This document shows positions 39,401 through 49,656 of a stretch of 64,000 bases of DNA, one piece after another. The position numbers were made by a program, and so were the translations under genes. How positions within the stretch are numbered: the stretch's first letter is position 1; every line of letters starts with the position of its first letter. The DNA comes from Leuctra nigra (Eukaryota; Arthropoda; Insecta; Plecoptera; Leuctridae): contig OW203762.1 of the NCBI GenBank assembly GCA_934045905.1, positions 1,922,001-1,986,000 on the forward strand, in the 5' to 3' direction. Below the pieces are notes generated by a model. That model saw only the letters and a list, made by a program, of their open reading frames with translations. It was not told the origin of the DNA and searched no databases.

Positions 39401-42128
39401 GTAATAACTGCTGCAGTGATAACCCTGGATGAAGTAAGTTGCTAACATCTTGTTTTTAAAGTGACATTCCACGACTTCAAGCAGAACCAATGATTTTGTA
39501 TCCTAAATGAAGACGAATGTAATAACTGCTGGTTGCAGTGATAACCCTGGATGAAGTAAGTTGCTAACATCTTGTTTTCAAAGTGACATCCCACGACTTC
39601 AAGCAGAACCAATGATTTTGCATCCTAAATGAAGACGAATGTAATAACTGCTGGTTGCAGTGATAACCCTGGATGAAGTAAGTTGCTAACATCTTGTTTT
39701 CAAAGTGACATTCCACGACTTCAAGCAGAACCAATGATTTTGCATCCTAAATGAAGACGAATGTAATAACTGCTGGTTGCAGTGATAACCCTGGATGAAG
39801 TAAGTTGCTAACATCTTGTTTTCAAAGTGACATTCCACGACTTCAAGCAGAACCAATGATTTTGCATCCTAAATGAAGACGAATGTAATAACTGCTGGTT
39901 GCAGTGATAACCCTGGATGAAGTAAGTTGCTAACATCTTGTTTCCAAAGTGACATTCCACGACTTCAAGCAGAACCAATGATTTTGCATCCTAAATGAAG
40001 ACGAATGTAATAACTGCTGGTTGCAGTGATAACCCTGGATGAAGTAAGTTGCTAACATCTTGTTTTCAAAGTGACATTCCACGACTTCAAGCAGAACCAA
40101 TGATTTTGCATCCTAAATGAAGACGAATGTAATAACTGCTGGTTGCAGTGATAACCCTGGATGAAGTAAGTTGCTAACATCTTGTTTTCAAAGTGACATT
40201 CCACGACTTCAAGCAGAACCAATGATTTTGCATCCTAAATGAAGACGAATGTAATAACTGCTGGTTGCAGTGATAACCCTGGATGAAGTAAGTTGCTAAC
40301 ATCTTGTTTTCAAAGTGACATTCCACGACTTCAAGCAGAACCAATGATTTTGCATCCTAAATGAAGACGAATGTAATAACTGCTGGTTGCAGTGATAATC
40401 CTGGATGAAGTAAGTTGCTAACATCTTGTTTTCAAAGTGACATTCCACGACTTCAAGCAGAACCAATGATTTTGCATCCTAAATGAAGACGAATGTAATA
40501 ACTGCTTGTTGCAGTGATAACCCTGGATGAAGTAAGTTGCTAACATCTTGTTTTCAAAGTGACATTCCACGACTTCAAGCAGAACCAATGATTTTGCATC
40601 CTAAATGAAGACGAATGTAATAACTGCTGGTTGCAGTGATAACCCTGGATGAAGTAAGTTGCTAACATCTTGTTTCCAAAGTGACATTCCACGACTTCAA
40701 GCAGAACCAATGATTTTGCATCCTAAATGAAGACGAATGTAATTACTGCTGCAGTGATAACCCTGGATGAAGTAAGTTGCTAACATCTTGTTTTTAAAGT
40801 GACATTCCACGACTTCAAGCAGAACCAATGATTTTGTATCCTAAATGAAGACGAATGTAATAACTGCTGGTTGCAGTGATAACCCTGGATGAAGTAAGTT
40901 GCTAACATCTTGTTTTCAAAGTGACATCCCACGACTTCAAGCAGAACCAATGATTTTGCATCCTAAATGAAGACGAATGTAATAACTGCTGGTTGCAGTG
41001 ATAACCCTGGATGAAGTAAGTTGCTAACATCTTGTTTTCAAAGTGACATTCCACGACTTCAAGCAGAACCAATGATTTTGCATCCTAAATGAAGACGAAT
41101 GTAATAACTGCTGGTTGCAGTGATAACCCTGGATGAAGTAAGTTGCTAACATCTTGTTTTCAAAGTGACATTCCACGACTTCAAGCAGAACCAATGATTT
41201 TGCATCCTAAATGAAGACGAATGTAATAACTGCTGGTTGCAGTGATAACCCTGGATGAAGTAAGTTGCTAACATCTTGTTTCCAAAGTGACATTCCACGA
41301 CTTCAAGCAGAACCAATGATTTTGCATCCTAAATGAAGACGAATGTAATAACTGCTGCAGTGATAACCCTGGATGAAGTAAGTTGCTAACATCTTGTTTT
41401 CAAAGTGACATCCCACGACTTCAAGCAGAACCAATGATTTTGCATCCTAAATGAAGACGAATGTAATAACTGCTGGTTGCAGTGATAACCCTGGATGAAG
41501 TAAGTTGCTAACATCTTGTTTTCAAAGTGACATTCCACGACTTCAAGTAGAACCAATGATTTTGCATCCTAAATGAAGACGAATGTAATAACTGCTGGTT
41601 GCAGTGATAACCCTGGATGAAGTAAGTTGCTAACATCTTGTTTTCAAAGTGACATTCCGCGACTTCAAGCAGAACCAATGATTTTGCATCCTAAATGAAG
41701 ACGAATGTAATAATTGCTGGTTGCAGTGATAACCCTGGATGAAGTAAGTTGCTAACATCTTGTTTTCAAAGTGACATTCCACGACTTCAAGCAGAACCAA
41801 TGATTTTGCATCCTAAATGAAGACGAATGTAATAACTGCTGGTTGCAGTGATAACCCTGGATGAAGTAAGTTGCTAACATCTTGTTTTCAAAGTGACATT
41901 CCACGACTTCAAGCAGAACCAATGATTTTGCATCCTAAATGAAGACGAATGTAATAACTGCTGGTTGCAGTGATAACCCTGGATGAAGTAAGTTGCTAAC
42001 ATCTTGTTTTCAAAGTGACATCCCACGACTTCAAGCAGAACCAATGATTTTGCATCCTAAATGAAGACGAATGTAATAACTGCTGGTTGCAGTGATAACC
42101 CTGGATGAAGTAATTTGATGTCATCTTG
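27406..42128. repeat. 122-bp satellite array, about 121 copies (14.7 kb)
   Basis: The 122-bp unit includes AACATCTTGTTTTCAAAGTG, CCACGACTTCAAGCAGAACC and ACTGCTGGTTGCAGTGATAA. Copies are mostly above 97% identical by eye. Recurrent variants are a 4-bp GGTT loss (118-bp units with ACTGCTGCAG), CATCCCACG, CCGCGAC, TTTTTAAAG with TTTGTATCC, and TGATAATCC. Their spacing is exact: 2553 bp between matching variants in 28.6-33.2 kb, and 1944 bp (alternating 1338 and 606) from 34.5 to 41.4 kb. The final unit decays at 42114-42128. Minus-strand frames of about 60-85 codons across units are shadows. Confidence 0.98.
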
Positions 42129-42311
42129 AGGGGTGTTTTCCCCCTCCCCCTCCCCCACCCCTGCAGGCTGTTAGGAGGGAGCAATTGCGCAAATGCAAGA
42201 CATAACTTGATTACACGATGAAACATGATTAGCTGAAGACACAACACTCACTCAATAGATGCGCTTCATCGGGCTTTTCATTACATTACAAACACTTCCA
42301 GATTAGTTTAG
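42129..42311. other. C-rich tract and non-coding sequence
   Basis: Bases 42139-42161 hold runs of C (minus-strand G-runs) very similar in layout to 3282-3318. No gene is seen. Confidence 0.5.
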
Positions 42312-42784
42312 AAGAGGGTTGGGCGAACCTCATAGTTTTAACCGAACCGAACCTCTGGGCTTTTTTTACCCGCAGTGGTTACTTTTATTAGTACTTACTT
42401 AGTCATGATACACACAATCATTAAACCAAGTTTGGCACAGTTTGCACTCTCTTCAGTTTCAGGCGTAAGGTAAAATTAATTTCTTTAAAAGATTAGTTTC
42501 AAGAAACAAGTAAAATTAACTCGTTTATGCACAAACGGTTTGGTGGAAGAAATGCCGTCAATGCATAATCTCGCCGTATCAAATAAAGACGTTTTTACTT
42601 TACTTTATATACTTACCTTTTTAGTGAGATAAGAGAATTAAAATTAAAATTAAATGAAAATATTAAATAACTGTAACGATTTGCATTATGTCTGTCACTC
42701 TATCTGGAACACCACACTGGAAGGTAATGACTAATGAGTGAGGGAGGTTCGGTTCGGGTTTCGAACCGGTTCGCGGAAGTCTAT
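42312..42784. mobile_element. Possible DNA-transposon relic with imperfect inverted ends
   Basis: The left end GGGCGAACCTC…AACCGAACCGAACCTC (42321-42354) is loosely the inverse of the right end GAGGTTCGGTTCGGGTTTCG…GGTTCGC (42744-42774). The opening GTTGGGCGAAC resembles hAT-type termini. No convincing target duplication was found, so the boundaries are approximate. There are no coding remains. Confidence 0.35.
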
Positions 42785-43332
42785 TTCAATGATTGAGGAG
42801 ACCTCATACATCTGTGTTTCTGTCTTCATCCAATCTAGTAGTACTGGTACATGAGTCATTGTGTAAGAGAATTCTTCAATATAACTAACTGTATGCGTTG
42901 ACTTCGGTCCAATGGCAATTGATAGAAATGATTAGAACATTATCATTACAAAAATCAACGCAAAATCAAAAGAATAGTTTTCCGCCCTTCTGCCTCTGAG
43001 CTACAGAATTAATCATTACTGTCAAAATATAACATATTAGTCAATTACAAAGTTAGTACAAACTCTTATTACAGTTTTTGTTAATAAAATAAAATTAAAA
43101 TGTGGTGTTATTTTGCCGAAAACTATTTTACCGGTTTTACCGGCGCGAGACGGTATTTTTATTATCCCAACAATATCTCCATGGTAACAGCTTTGTTTAC
43201 ATGGCACGAGAAACATAGCATAACTCGGCAGGATTCAAATATCACTACATTTCAATTTGATTATTGTCAACGAAAAATTTGATACCTATTATTTAGGTTG
43301 TGTTTTCTTACAAGTTGGATCTACATCTACGC
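42785..43332. other. Non-coding, no gene seen
   Basis: AT-rich. The 60-codon frame at 43100-43282 has no recognisable domain. Confidence 0.4.
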
Positions 43333-43341
43333 CTTGCAACT

Positions 43342-44446
43342 AGGTCCGTGAAGTTAGCACCGCCCATTGACGCACTAATTATCTCATGTGTGGAATGAAT
43401 TAGTGCACAATTAGTGCGTTTAATCGGCACTAATTTTATAATTAGTGCGTCATCCGTTTCCGAGAAAAACGCATTTTACTATGGGCGGTGCCAACTTCAC
43501 GCAGCACCGCCCATTGACGCACTAATATTAAAACCCTCACAGGCAATTAGTGCACAGTAAGTGCGTTCGATCCCCTCCATTCCCATAATTAGTGCGCACT
43601 TACTTTTCGAGTAATTCGTGAAAAACCGTGGGCGGTGCAGCACCGCCCATTGAAAATTTCAAGGTTTTCAGCACGCCATGTTTTAGTGCAAATTAGTGCG
43701 TTCGATTCCCCCCTTTCCCATAATTAGTGCGCACTTACTTTTCGAGTTATTCGTGAATAATCGTGGGTGGTGCAGCACCGCCCATTGAAAATTTCAATGT
43801 TTTCAGCACGCCATGTTTTAGTGCACAATTAGTGCGTTCAATCCCCTACAATTCCCATAATTAGTGCGCACTTACTTTTTGAGTTATTCGTGAAATCCAC
43901 TTCACTCTAAGGGAATAATATTGTTTTTATGTCAAAGCACTTTCCTTCACGAATAACTCGAAAAGTAAGTGGGCACTTATTATGGGAATGGGGGGGGATC
44001 GAACGCAATAATTGTGCACTAAAACATGGCGTGCTGAAAAACTGAAATTTCCAATGGGCGGTGCTGCACCGCCCACGGTTTTTTACGAATAACTCGAAAA
44101 GTAAGTGCGCACTAATTATGGGAATGGGGGGAATCGACCGCTCTAATTGTGCACTAAAACATGGCGTGCTGAAAACCTTGAAATCGGTGCTGCACCGCCC
44201 ACGGTTATTCACGAATAACTCGAAAAGTAAGTGCGCACTAATTGCCTGTGAGGGTTTTAATATTAGTGCGTCAATGGGCGGTGCTGCGTGAAGTTGGCAC
44301 CGCCCATAGTAAAATGCGTTTTTCTCGGAAACGGATGACGCACTAATTATAAAATTAGTGCCGATCGAACGCACTAATTGTGCACTAATTCATCCCACAC
44401 ATGAGATAATTAGTGCGTCAATGGGCGGTGCTAACTTCACGGACCT
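43342..44446. mobile_element. Foldback DNA transposon with 9-bp target duplication
   Basis: A 1105-bp element starting AGGTCCGTGAAGTTAGCACC and ending with its exact reverse complement, flanked by a perfect 9-bp duplication CTTGCAACT (43333-43341 and 44447-44455). Almost the whole element is an inverted repeat. The outer ~230 bp of each arm match nearly perfectly, and inside each arm a ~135-bp submodule (GCACCGCCCATTGAAAATTT … CACTTACTTTTCGAGT) is repeated two to three times. The non-palindromic centre is near 43900-43950. GCACCGCCCA and TTAGTGCG recur throughout. A 9-bp duplication with long inverted arms fits Mutator-like (MULE) or Drosophila-FB-type foldback elements. There is no transposase; the minus frame at 43907-44374 is a shadow. 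Confidence 0.92.
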
Positions 44447-44455
44447 CTTGCAACT

Positions 44456-46390
44456 TGCTGGACAAATATCTCGATGTTCCACCATCTTGTTTCCCCCGCA
44501 TTCAACTTTTCCCTTTTGGGTTGACAGATATGGTAATCTTTTCTGCAATATGACTTTCCCACATTTCCGATTTTCCAATTCGCATGGACATTGTTTTGAA
44601 AATCCTTACGACCTCTTTGGCGCTAGTTTTTATTAGTTTTTCTCCTCGCAGCGTTGAGTGACCATCATGGGAGTTCCCCTCCTCCAGATATAATGTAGAA
44701 CAGTCAGATATGAGATCCAACAGCTGGGAGCGAGTCTAAGGGTCATTGCTGTATTGTTTAACATAGCGAAGTCGACCTTCGCAGCACGCAAAACATAAAC
44801 CTCCATTTATGGCGATCCGAACGAGTATTTGTGACGTCCAACTGGTCTCTATTGGATGACGGATGAAAGACGATGATTGGCAGATGATGATGAAGTAGGC
44901 TTAGGTATGGAACGGTGGGAAGAAGGAGGTCTTGGCCTATTAGTAGTGTACATTCCCAGTATTTCCCTCACGACTGAGGGAAATCATTGAAACCTGATGA
45001 TATTTATCTAAGATTACATATTTTTTTCCCTGCCCAAAGCATGCATTTTGGTGTGAGAGTCAAATGAGCGTCAAGAAGTGCTTGAGAATATTGTGTGTCC
45101 TTCCAGAGTTGTTGAAACATGTTCATACGGAAGAAATATGAGAGGGTTATGAATATTTTTATTAAAAAAGTACAACGGGGGACAATAAATTGTCCAAGAA
45201 AATGTCAATTAGCTATGCATTTGGGATGATTTTGAGGCGGAATTTAGAATATCCAGATATTATCCAGGTATTTGTTATTACATTTACACAAATGGTCCAT
45301 TTACAACGTCGTAATATTAAAAAAAAAGGTTCTCTATGAATTGTTATTCTGTATTTGACTTCGAGGGCGTAGGAGTTGACTGGTCAGTTTTCCTACGCAT
45401 GCGACTGTACTGAGGAGATCGTGATGGACCACCGGTCATCTCATCCGAGAACGATATTAATAATATGAAAACCAAGCCACATCTTTTATTCGGCCATTTT
45501 GATTCAATTTTCGATCACATGATGGCCGCGGGAATCCCACGAGTGATTTGGCGCCAGGTGGTCGTGGCGGGAACTTTTATAACTATTCGAAGAGGATTCT
45601 GCCCGCTGGGTCTCGATATATCAATTGAATATTGGCTGATGATGCCTGTGCTCGGGTTCTAGTCCCGGAGGCCGGGCTTAGCGCTAACCCCGGCCAGCAG
45701 CTAGGATCAACATCGCATAACAAATCACAGCACGTATGTTTCAGCCACTGCAGAAGCAAATCCTCGCGCTCATCTGGAAAACAAGAATAAAAAAGCGATT
45801 TATTCCGCCCTTCGGATTGAAATATTGAGTCCGTTTTGTATTGTCTGAAACAACATGCGGTCATTGATGCTGATACAGAAATCTGGAAGGATTCTTCACT
45901 CCTCTAACATCCTTCCCACACTACCCAATCATCATCATTCACTTCGTAAAAATAATCAATCGAACGCAACCTTGTTCGTACCTTTGAACCTTTTATAGTT
46001 CGTAATCGTTAGATACAAAAATGGATGAGCTCAGTTTTTAAAAATTGTCGACCTACCAAAATGATAAAAATTAGAAATTATTCCGAGATAATGTGACTTC
46101 ATTAACCCCATTCTTCGTGTCCAATTGATAGCCAACGAGGCTCGTTTTATTTAGCTGGAATTATATCTTAATGCAAAAAAAAGAAAAAAATTAGAAATCG
46201 AGCCAAATTACTGTCTAGTCAGTAACCCATTTTTTAAATTTGATTAAAAAAATGATAAACGATTATCATTTGATAATATTTGAAAAATGATTTAAATTTT
46301 ATTTACAATAAGAATTATCAAAAATTTGACCTATTTCCATATATCATAGCACCGATTGTACTTTTTTCCCATTTAAAATAAAATAATCGC
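44456..46390. other. Non-coding, with a SINE fragment
   Basis: No exon is firmly recognised. It contains the SINE fragment at 44866-44993. A B-box-like GGGTTCTAGTCCC at about 45655-45667 hints at another tRNA-derived relic. Frames at 45465-45662 (plus) and 45583-45864 (minus) lack domains. Confidence 0.4.
44866..44993 (-). mobile_element. SINE body fragment
   Basis: GATGATGATGAAGTAGG, then GGCCTATTAGTAGTGTAC and GACTGAGGGAAATCA, match the body of the SINE at 17154-17432 in the same orientation. The tRNA-like head is missing. Confidence 0.7.
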
Positions 46391-46395
46391 AAGAA

Positions 46396-46405
46396 TATAT
46401 AAAAG
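46396..46405 (+). promoter_or_regulatory. TATA-like box upstream of the signal-peptide exon
   Basis: TATATAAAAG is a canonical TATA box. A start site about 30 bp downstream (near 46427) would give a 5' UTR of about 110 bases before the ATG at 46539. In such AT-rich sequence a chance match is possible; it is supported only by its position. Confidence 0.4.
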
Positions 46406-46538
46406 TGTAACAGTGATATTTAAATGTGTGCATAGATTGTGAAAACTAATGGGCTTTACGAAAAGTGGGTTACGTCTGAGTAGAAATGCCCGTGTATTCG
46501 GTTAAACTGCAGAGAATATCCAGCAACTCGGTGACTCG

Positions 46539-46604
46539 ATGGCTTCGGCAATGACAATGACTATAGTGTGGGTTGCACTGGTGCTGGCGGCGTGTCTGCT
46601 TGTG
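46539..46604 (+). CDS. Candidate first coding exon encoding a signal peptide
   Basis: The ATG at 46539 opens a 22-codon frame with a short polar start (MASAMTMT) and a hydrophobic core (IVWVALVLAACLLV), the profile of a secretory signal peptide. It runs in frame to GTG followed by GTAAGA at 46605, a near-consensus 5' splice site, so the exon would end in phase 0. The base after ATG is G, favourable for initiation, but the -3 position is T, which is weak. Local base composition is GC-richer than the flanks and there is a TATA-like box 140 bp upstream. Genes for neuropeptides and other small secreted proteins often have such a first exon. No downstream exon was recognised before the LINE at 46811, so the product is unknown. 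It would be nested in the Nkx6 intron on the same strand. Confidence 0.45.
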
Positions 46605-47808
46605 GTAAGACATCATCTACTTTGTTGTAACGAACTACTTAATTAACACTTTGTTTCTTCTTTACGGTTATTTTGCCTATTTGTTAACATAATCTTGTGC
46701 TTTTGTGATATTTCCTCTTCTTATACATAGCAATATAACATGTGTTGTCAACTACTGAAGAAGGCCTCGATTGGTCGTTTCAGTTTTACCAGACACATAT
46801 AGGCCTGGTCCTTCATTCTAGGCCTGAAGGACGATAATTCGGAGGCAGATAAGGACGAGGATAAGGAAGAGATGTTAAGCACTCAGTTTTCCAGAGTTTT
46901 TCAAGCAAAGGAGAGGAATATATTGGAGGGAGAAATGAAAGTGCTGAGTGGGAAAGTTTGAATATAACGACAACAGATATATGGAAAGAGGGCAGAAAAA
47001 TAAAGAGTGGAAAGGCAGCGGGGCCAGACAATATTTCAGGGGATACTGTGAAGATGGCAGGAAATAGCATAATTCAATATTTGGATGAGCTTTTCAGAAT
47101 ATCTTTTGCCACAAATACGCTACCTCAAGAATGGAAGCAGGGGACGGTGTTCCCAATATTCAAGGCAGTTGAGAGAGGTTATCCCAGGAACTACAGGCCG
47201 GTTAGCCTTACCTCTGTGATCTGCAAGACCATGGAGGGGGTCATAGCCAAGTACATTCGGGGTCACCTAGTGAACCTGGGATGGCCGAGGAGCGAGCAAC
47301 ATGGCTTCCGACCGGGTCACTCGTGTGAGTCCCAGTTGGCGGGCTTATCGGAGGACCTTCATGAGGCGTTCGATAAAGGTGAAGTCGTTGACGCAATCTT
47401 GATTGACTTTGAGAAGGCCTTCGACAAGGTGCCTCATGGGGAGTTGTTGGGTAAGCTTGGCAACTTGGGACTGCACGAGGGAGTGGTGGACTGGATAGGC
47501 AGTTTCCTTCGCAACAAATCACAGAGAGTTAGGGTAGGAGAATGCTTATCCAGGAGCGTAGCTGTTACATCAGGTGTCCCCCAAGGAAGCGTGTTGGGTC
47601 CCCCGCTGTTTATAATATATGTAAATAATATTGGGGAGGGCGTTACAGCTCGATTATTTTTGATTATTTGCAGACGATCTGATTCTGACCAAAATTATAA
47701 TGAGTGATCAGGACAGAAGGGAGTTGCAGGAGGATGTATATAAAATATATTAAAAATAAAGTGAGAATGTAGGTTTCTGTGGAAAACTTCCCTGGAGTCA
47801 GGATGATA

Positions 47809-48104
47809 TGAAGGGATGTGCGTTGTGAAAAATATCCGACCGAACCGGGGCTCGAACCCGGGACCTCTCACTTGCCGGGCGAGAGCTCTATTAACTGAGC
47901 TAACCGATCGGACGGACGGACATTTGACACAACGCACTAATGAGGGTTAGAGATCTCCTAGGAGAATGGAATGAAGGTAATGATTGGACATTACAAGCTA
48001 TCGACCATCGGTAACGATACTGTCACCATGTCTCTTTGCACTTGAGTGCAAACAAAACTTCCGACCGGTTCGGTTGGATATTTTTCACAACGCACATCCC
48101 TTCA
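47809..48104. mobile_element. TA-flanked MITE containing a tRNA-Ala-like sequence
   Basis: A 296-bp element flanked by TA on both sides (47807-47808, 48105-48106). It has 40-bp terminal inverted repeats matching at 39 of 40 positions, beginning TGAAGGGATGTGCGTTGTGA. TA flanks point to the Tc1/mariner superfamily. It is inserted in the LINE between its RT and C-terminal parts and carries no transposase. The left inverted repeat overlaps the 3' half of a tRNA-like cloverleaf (47838-47909, minus strand); the right end repeats only the acceptor-stem portion. Confidence 0.88.
47838..47909 (-). tRNA. tRNA-Ala(GGC)-like cloverleaf inside the MITE
   Basis: On the minus strand these 72 bases fold as a canonical tRNA. 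The acceptor stem GATCGGT/TTCGGTC has 6 of 7 pairs including wobbles, and positions 8-9 are TA. The D arm is GCTC-AGTTAATA-GAGC, the anticodon arm CTCGC-CCGGCAA-GTGAG (anticodon GGC), the variable loop AGGTC and the T arm CCGGG-TTCGAGC-CCCGG with all pairs. Position 33 is C rather than the universal T, and the alanine G3:U70 identity pair is reversed. It is probably not a working tRNA but could still be a polymerase III promoter. The related sequence at 23914-23985 is more decayed. Confidence 0.6.
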
Positions 48105-49150
48105 TAAAATAAAATGGTTGTGAATGCGAAAAAATTTCAGTATGTTAGATTTTTGAGGGTACGGAATGTAGATAGTGGAATGTACGAAATGGGAGGTGTG
48201 CTATTAGACAAACAGGATAGCTGTAAATACCTTGGAGTGGTGCTTGATCGAAAGATGGACTGGGACCTACAAATCGGTTCGGTAGTCGCAAAATCATCAA
48301 GGCAGTTAGCTTTTGTGATGCGGAGCTTGAAGGGCGCTACCCATAGAACTAAAGCAAAAGCGTACACAACTCTATTTAGGCCCATCGCGGAATATGCTGG
48401 AGCAGTATGGGACCCTTACAAAAAGGGACAGATCAGGGCAATAGAGAATGTTCAGAGAAGAGCCGCTAGAAAAGTAACTGGTAAAACAAAATACAGAAAG
48501 TGGGTCATAGCAAATAAAGGGCAGAATGTGGGAAGTGAGTTCACGATCACACTCCAACGGGTTCCCGAGAGTGTAAGCGAAATGCTAAAGGAGCTAGCAT
48601 GGGAGTCGTTGCCGGACTACTACAGCAGGGACGACCATCCGTGGAAGATCAAGGAGAGAAGGTCGCGAACTGAGGGTAGTAGGCATTCGTTCGTGAACCG
48701 AACCATTAGGGAATGGAACTCGATGGATCTCCGTGAATTTCCAGCCGACTTGGCTGAGTTGAAAAGTTTAGTTTAGATGTTAGAATTATTAATTGTTATA
48801 ATTTGTGTTAAATATAAGCAGTAAATTGATGTGTTTCCTGTCGCATTTCCTAACCAATTAACAGTTAATAATATTTAAACATTAATATTTATATTAATAG
48901 TTATATTTATATTTATTTATATAAATATTTATTTTTATTAATATTCCGTGAACTCAACGTATATTATGTATTCTTGTGCCATAAGTTAAGTCGATTTTAT
49001 TCTTAAACTGTATAAATTACTTTAACCTATAAGATTGATTTAAGTTGTATTTTAATTTGACTAACATTCAAGAAAATATTTAGTATTATTAAGACCTCTA
49101 CCACCTGTTCTATGTAACAAATTGTAGAAAAATAAACATACATACATAAC

Positions 49151-49656
49151 ATTCTAATTAATAAAAACCACTACAATGAGCTCATTCAAGGGTCGAGTGA
49201 TTGTTAGATTTCAGAATGATTGTTATGGTAGTGGAGAATTGCAGTTTTGCATAAGATGTTATTAAAGTAATTGATTTAGAAAGCTTGATATAAATTGTCC
49301 ACAATTTAAATTCTGTTCCATTATTTTAAAACAGCTGGCTTCGACGTCATAAAATGATGCGATGTCAAGGCAACAGTTTTCACCGAGCTAACACATTGTG
49401 GGGACTTTTAAACCCATCACATCGTTTTCCACTCAAAAATATGTTATATTATTTAAAAAATTATATCCATAATATTAAATTTAAATATAAACAAAGAATT
49501 ATTATTCAGAATAAAAATATTGTTTAAATAAAATCATTATCATACAATTTTTTTCTGTTGATTGTGTTTGTTAAACAATCAAATGTTGATTGTGTTTATT
49601 GTGTTGAAAAGTGTGTTGGTATTTACTGATTGTTATAACCAACGTTAATACTATAC
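49151..49656. other. Non-coding, no gene seen
   Basis: Very AT-rich stretch between the LINE tail and the first foldback composite. No repeat family or exon is recognised. Confidence 0.5.

Larger units (their letters stand above)
46811..49150 (+). pseudogene. CR1/Jockey-group LINE, broken copy
   Basis: 5'-truncated non-LTR retrotransposon. A frameshifted start ([20 protein letters not shown]) leads into reverse transcriptase: [50 protein letters not shown] (motif A, about 47395-47450) and [20 protein letters not shown] (about 47570-47630). At the catalytic FADD motif a 10-bp insertion (47660-47669) with an 8-bp direct repeat throws the frame. Stops and a MITE (47809-48104) follow. The C-terminal part resumes at 48114-48776 (YLGVVLDRKMDWDLQIG, AVWDPYKKGQIRAIENVQRR, REWNSMDLREFPADL). 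An AT-rich 3' UTR ends with AATAAA and a CATA tail (about 49131-49148). RT and C-terminal motifs place it with CR1/L2/Jockey-type LINEs. It is a dead copy. Confidence 0.9.

Noticed and set aside
27406..42128. Centromeric satellite
   Set aside because: Higher-order structure is suggestive, but the array is under 15 kb and bounded by LINEs, other arrays and a homeobox exon. It is better called an intronic satellite.
27346..42247. Minus-strand frames of 61 to 85 codons with VLLEVVECHF repeats
   Set aside because: Shadows of the 122-bp satellite. The unit length is not a multiple of three, stops recur and the frames follow unit boundaries.
43907..44374. 155-codon minus frame and its plus-strand partners
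   Set aside because: It lies inside the foldback element and reflects its inverted submodules. No transposase motif is present.
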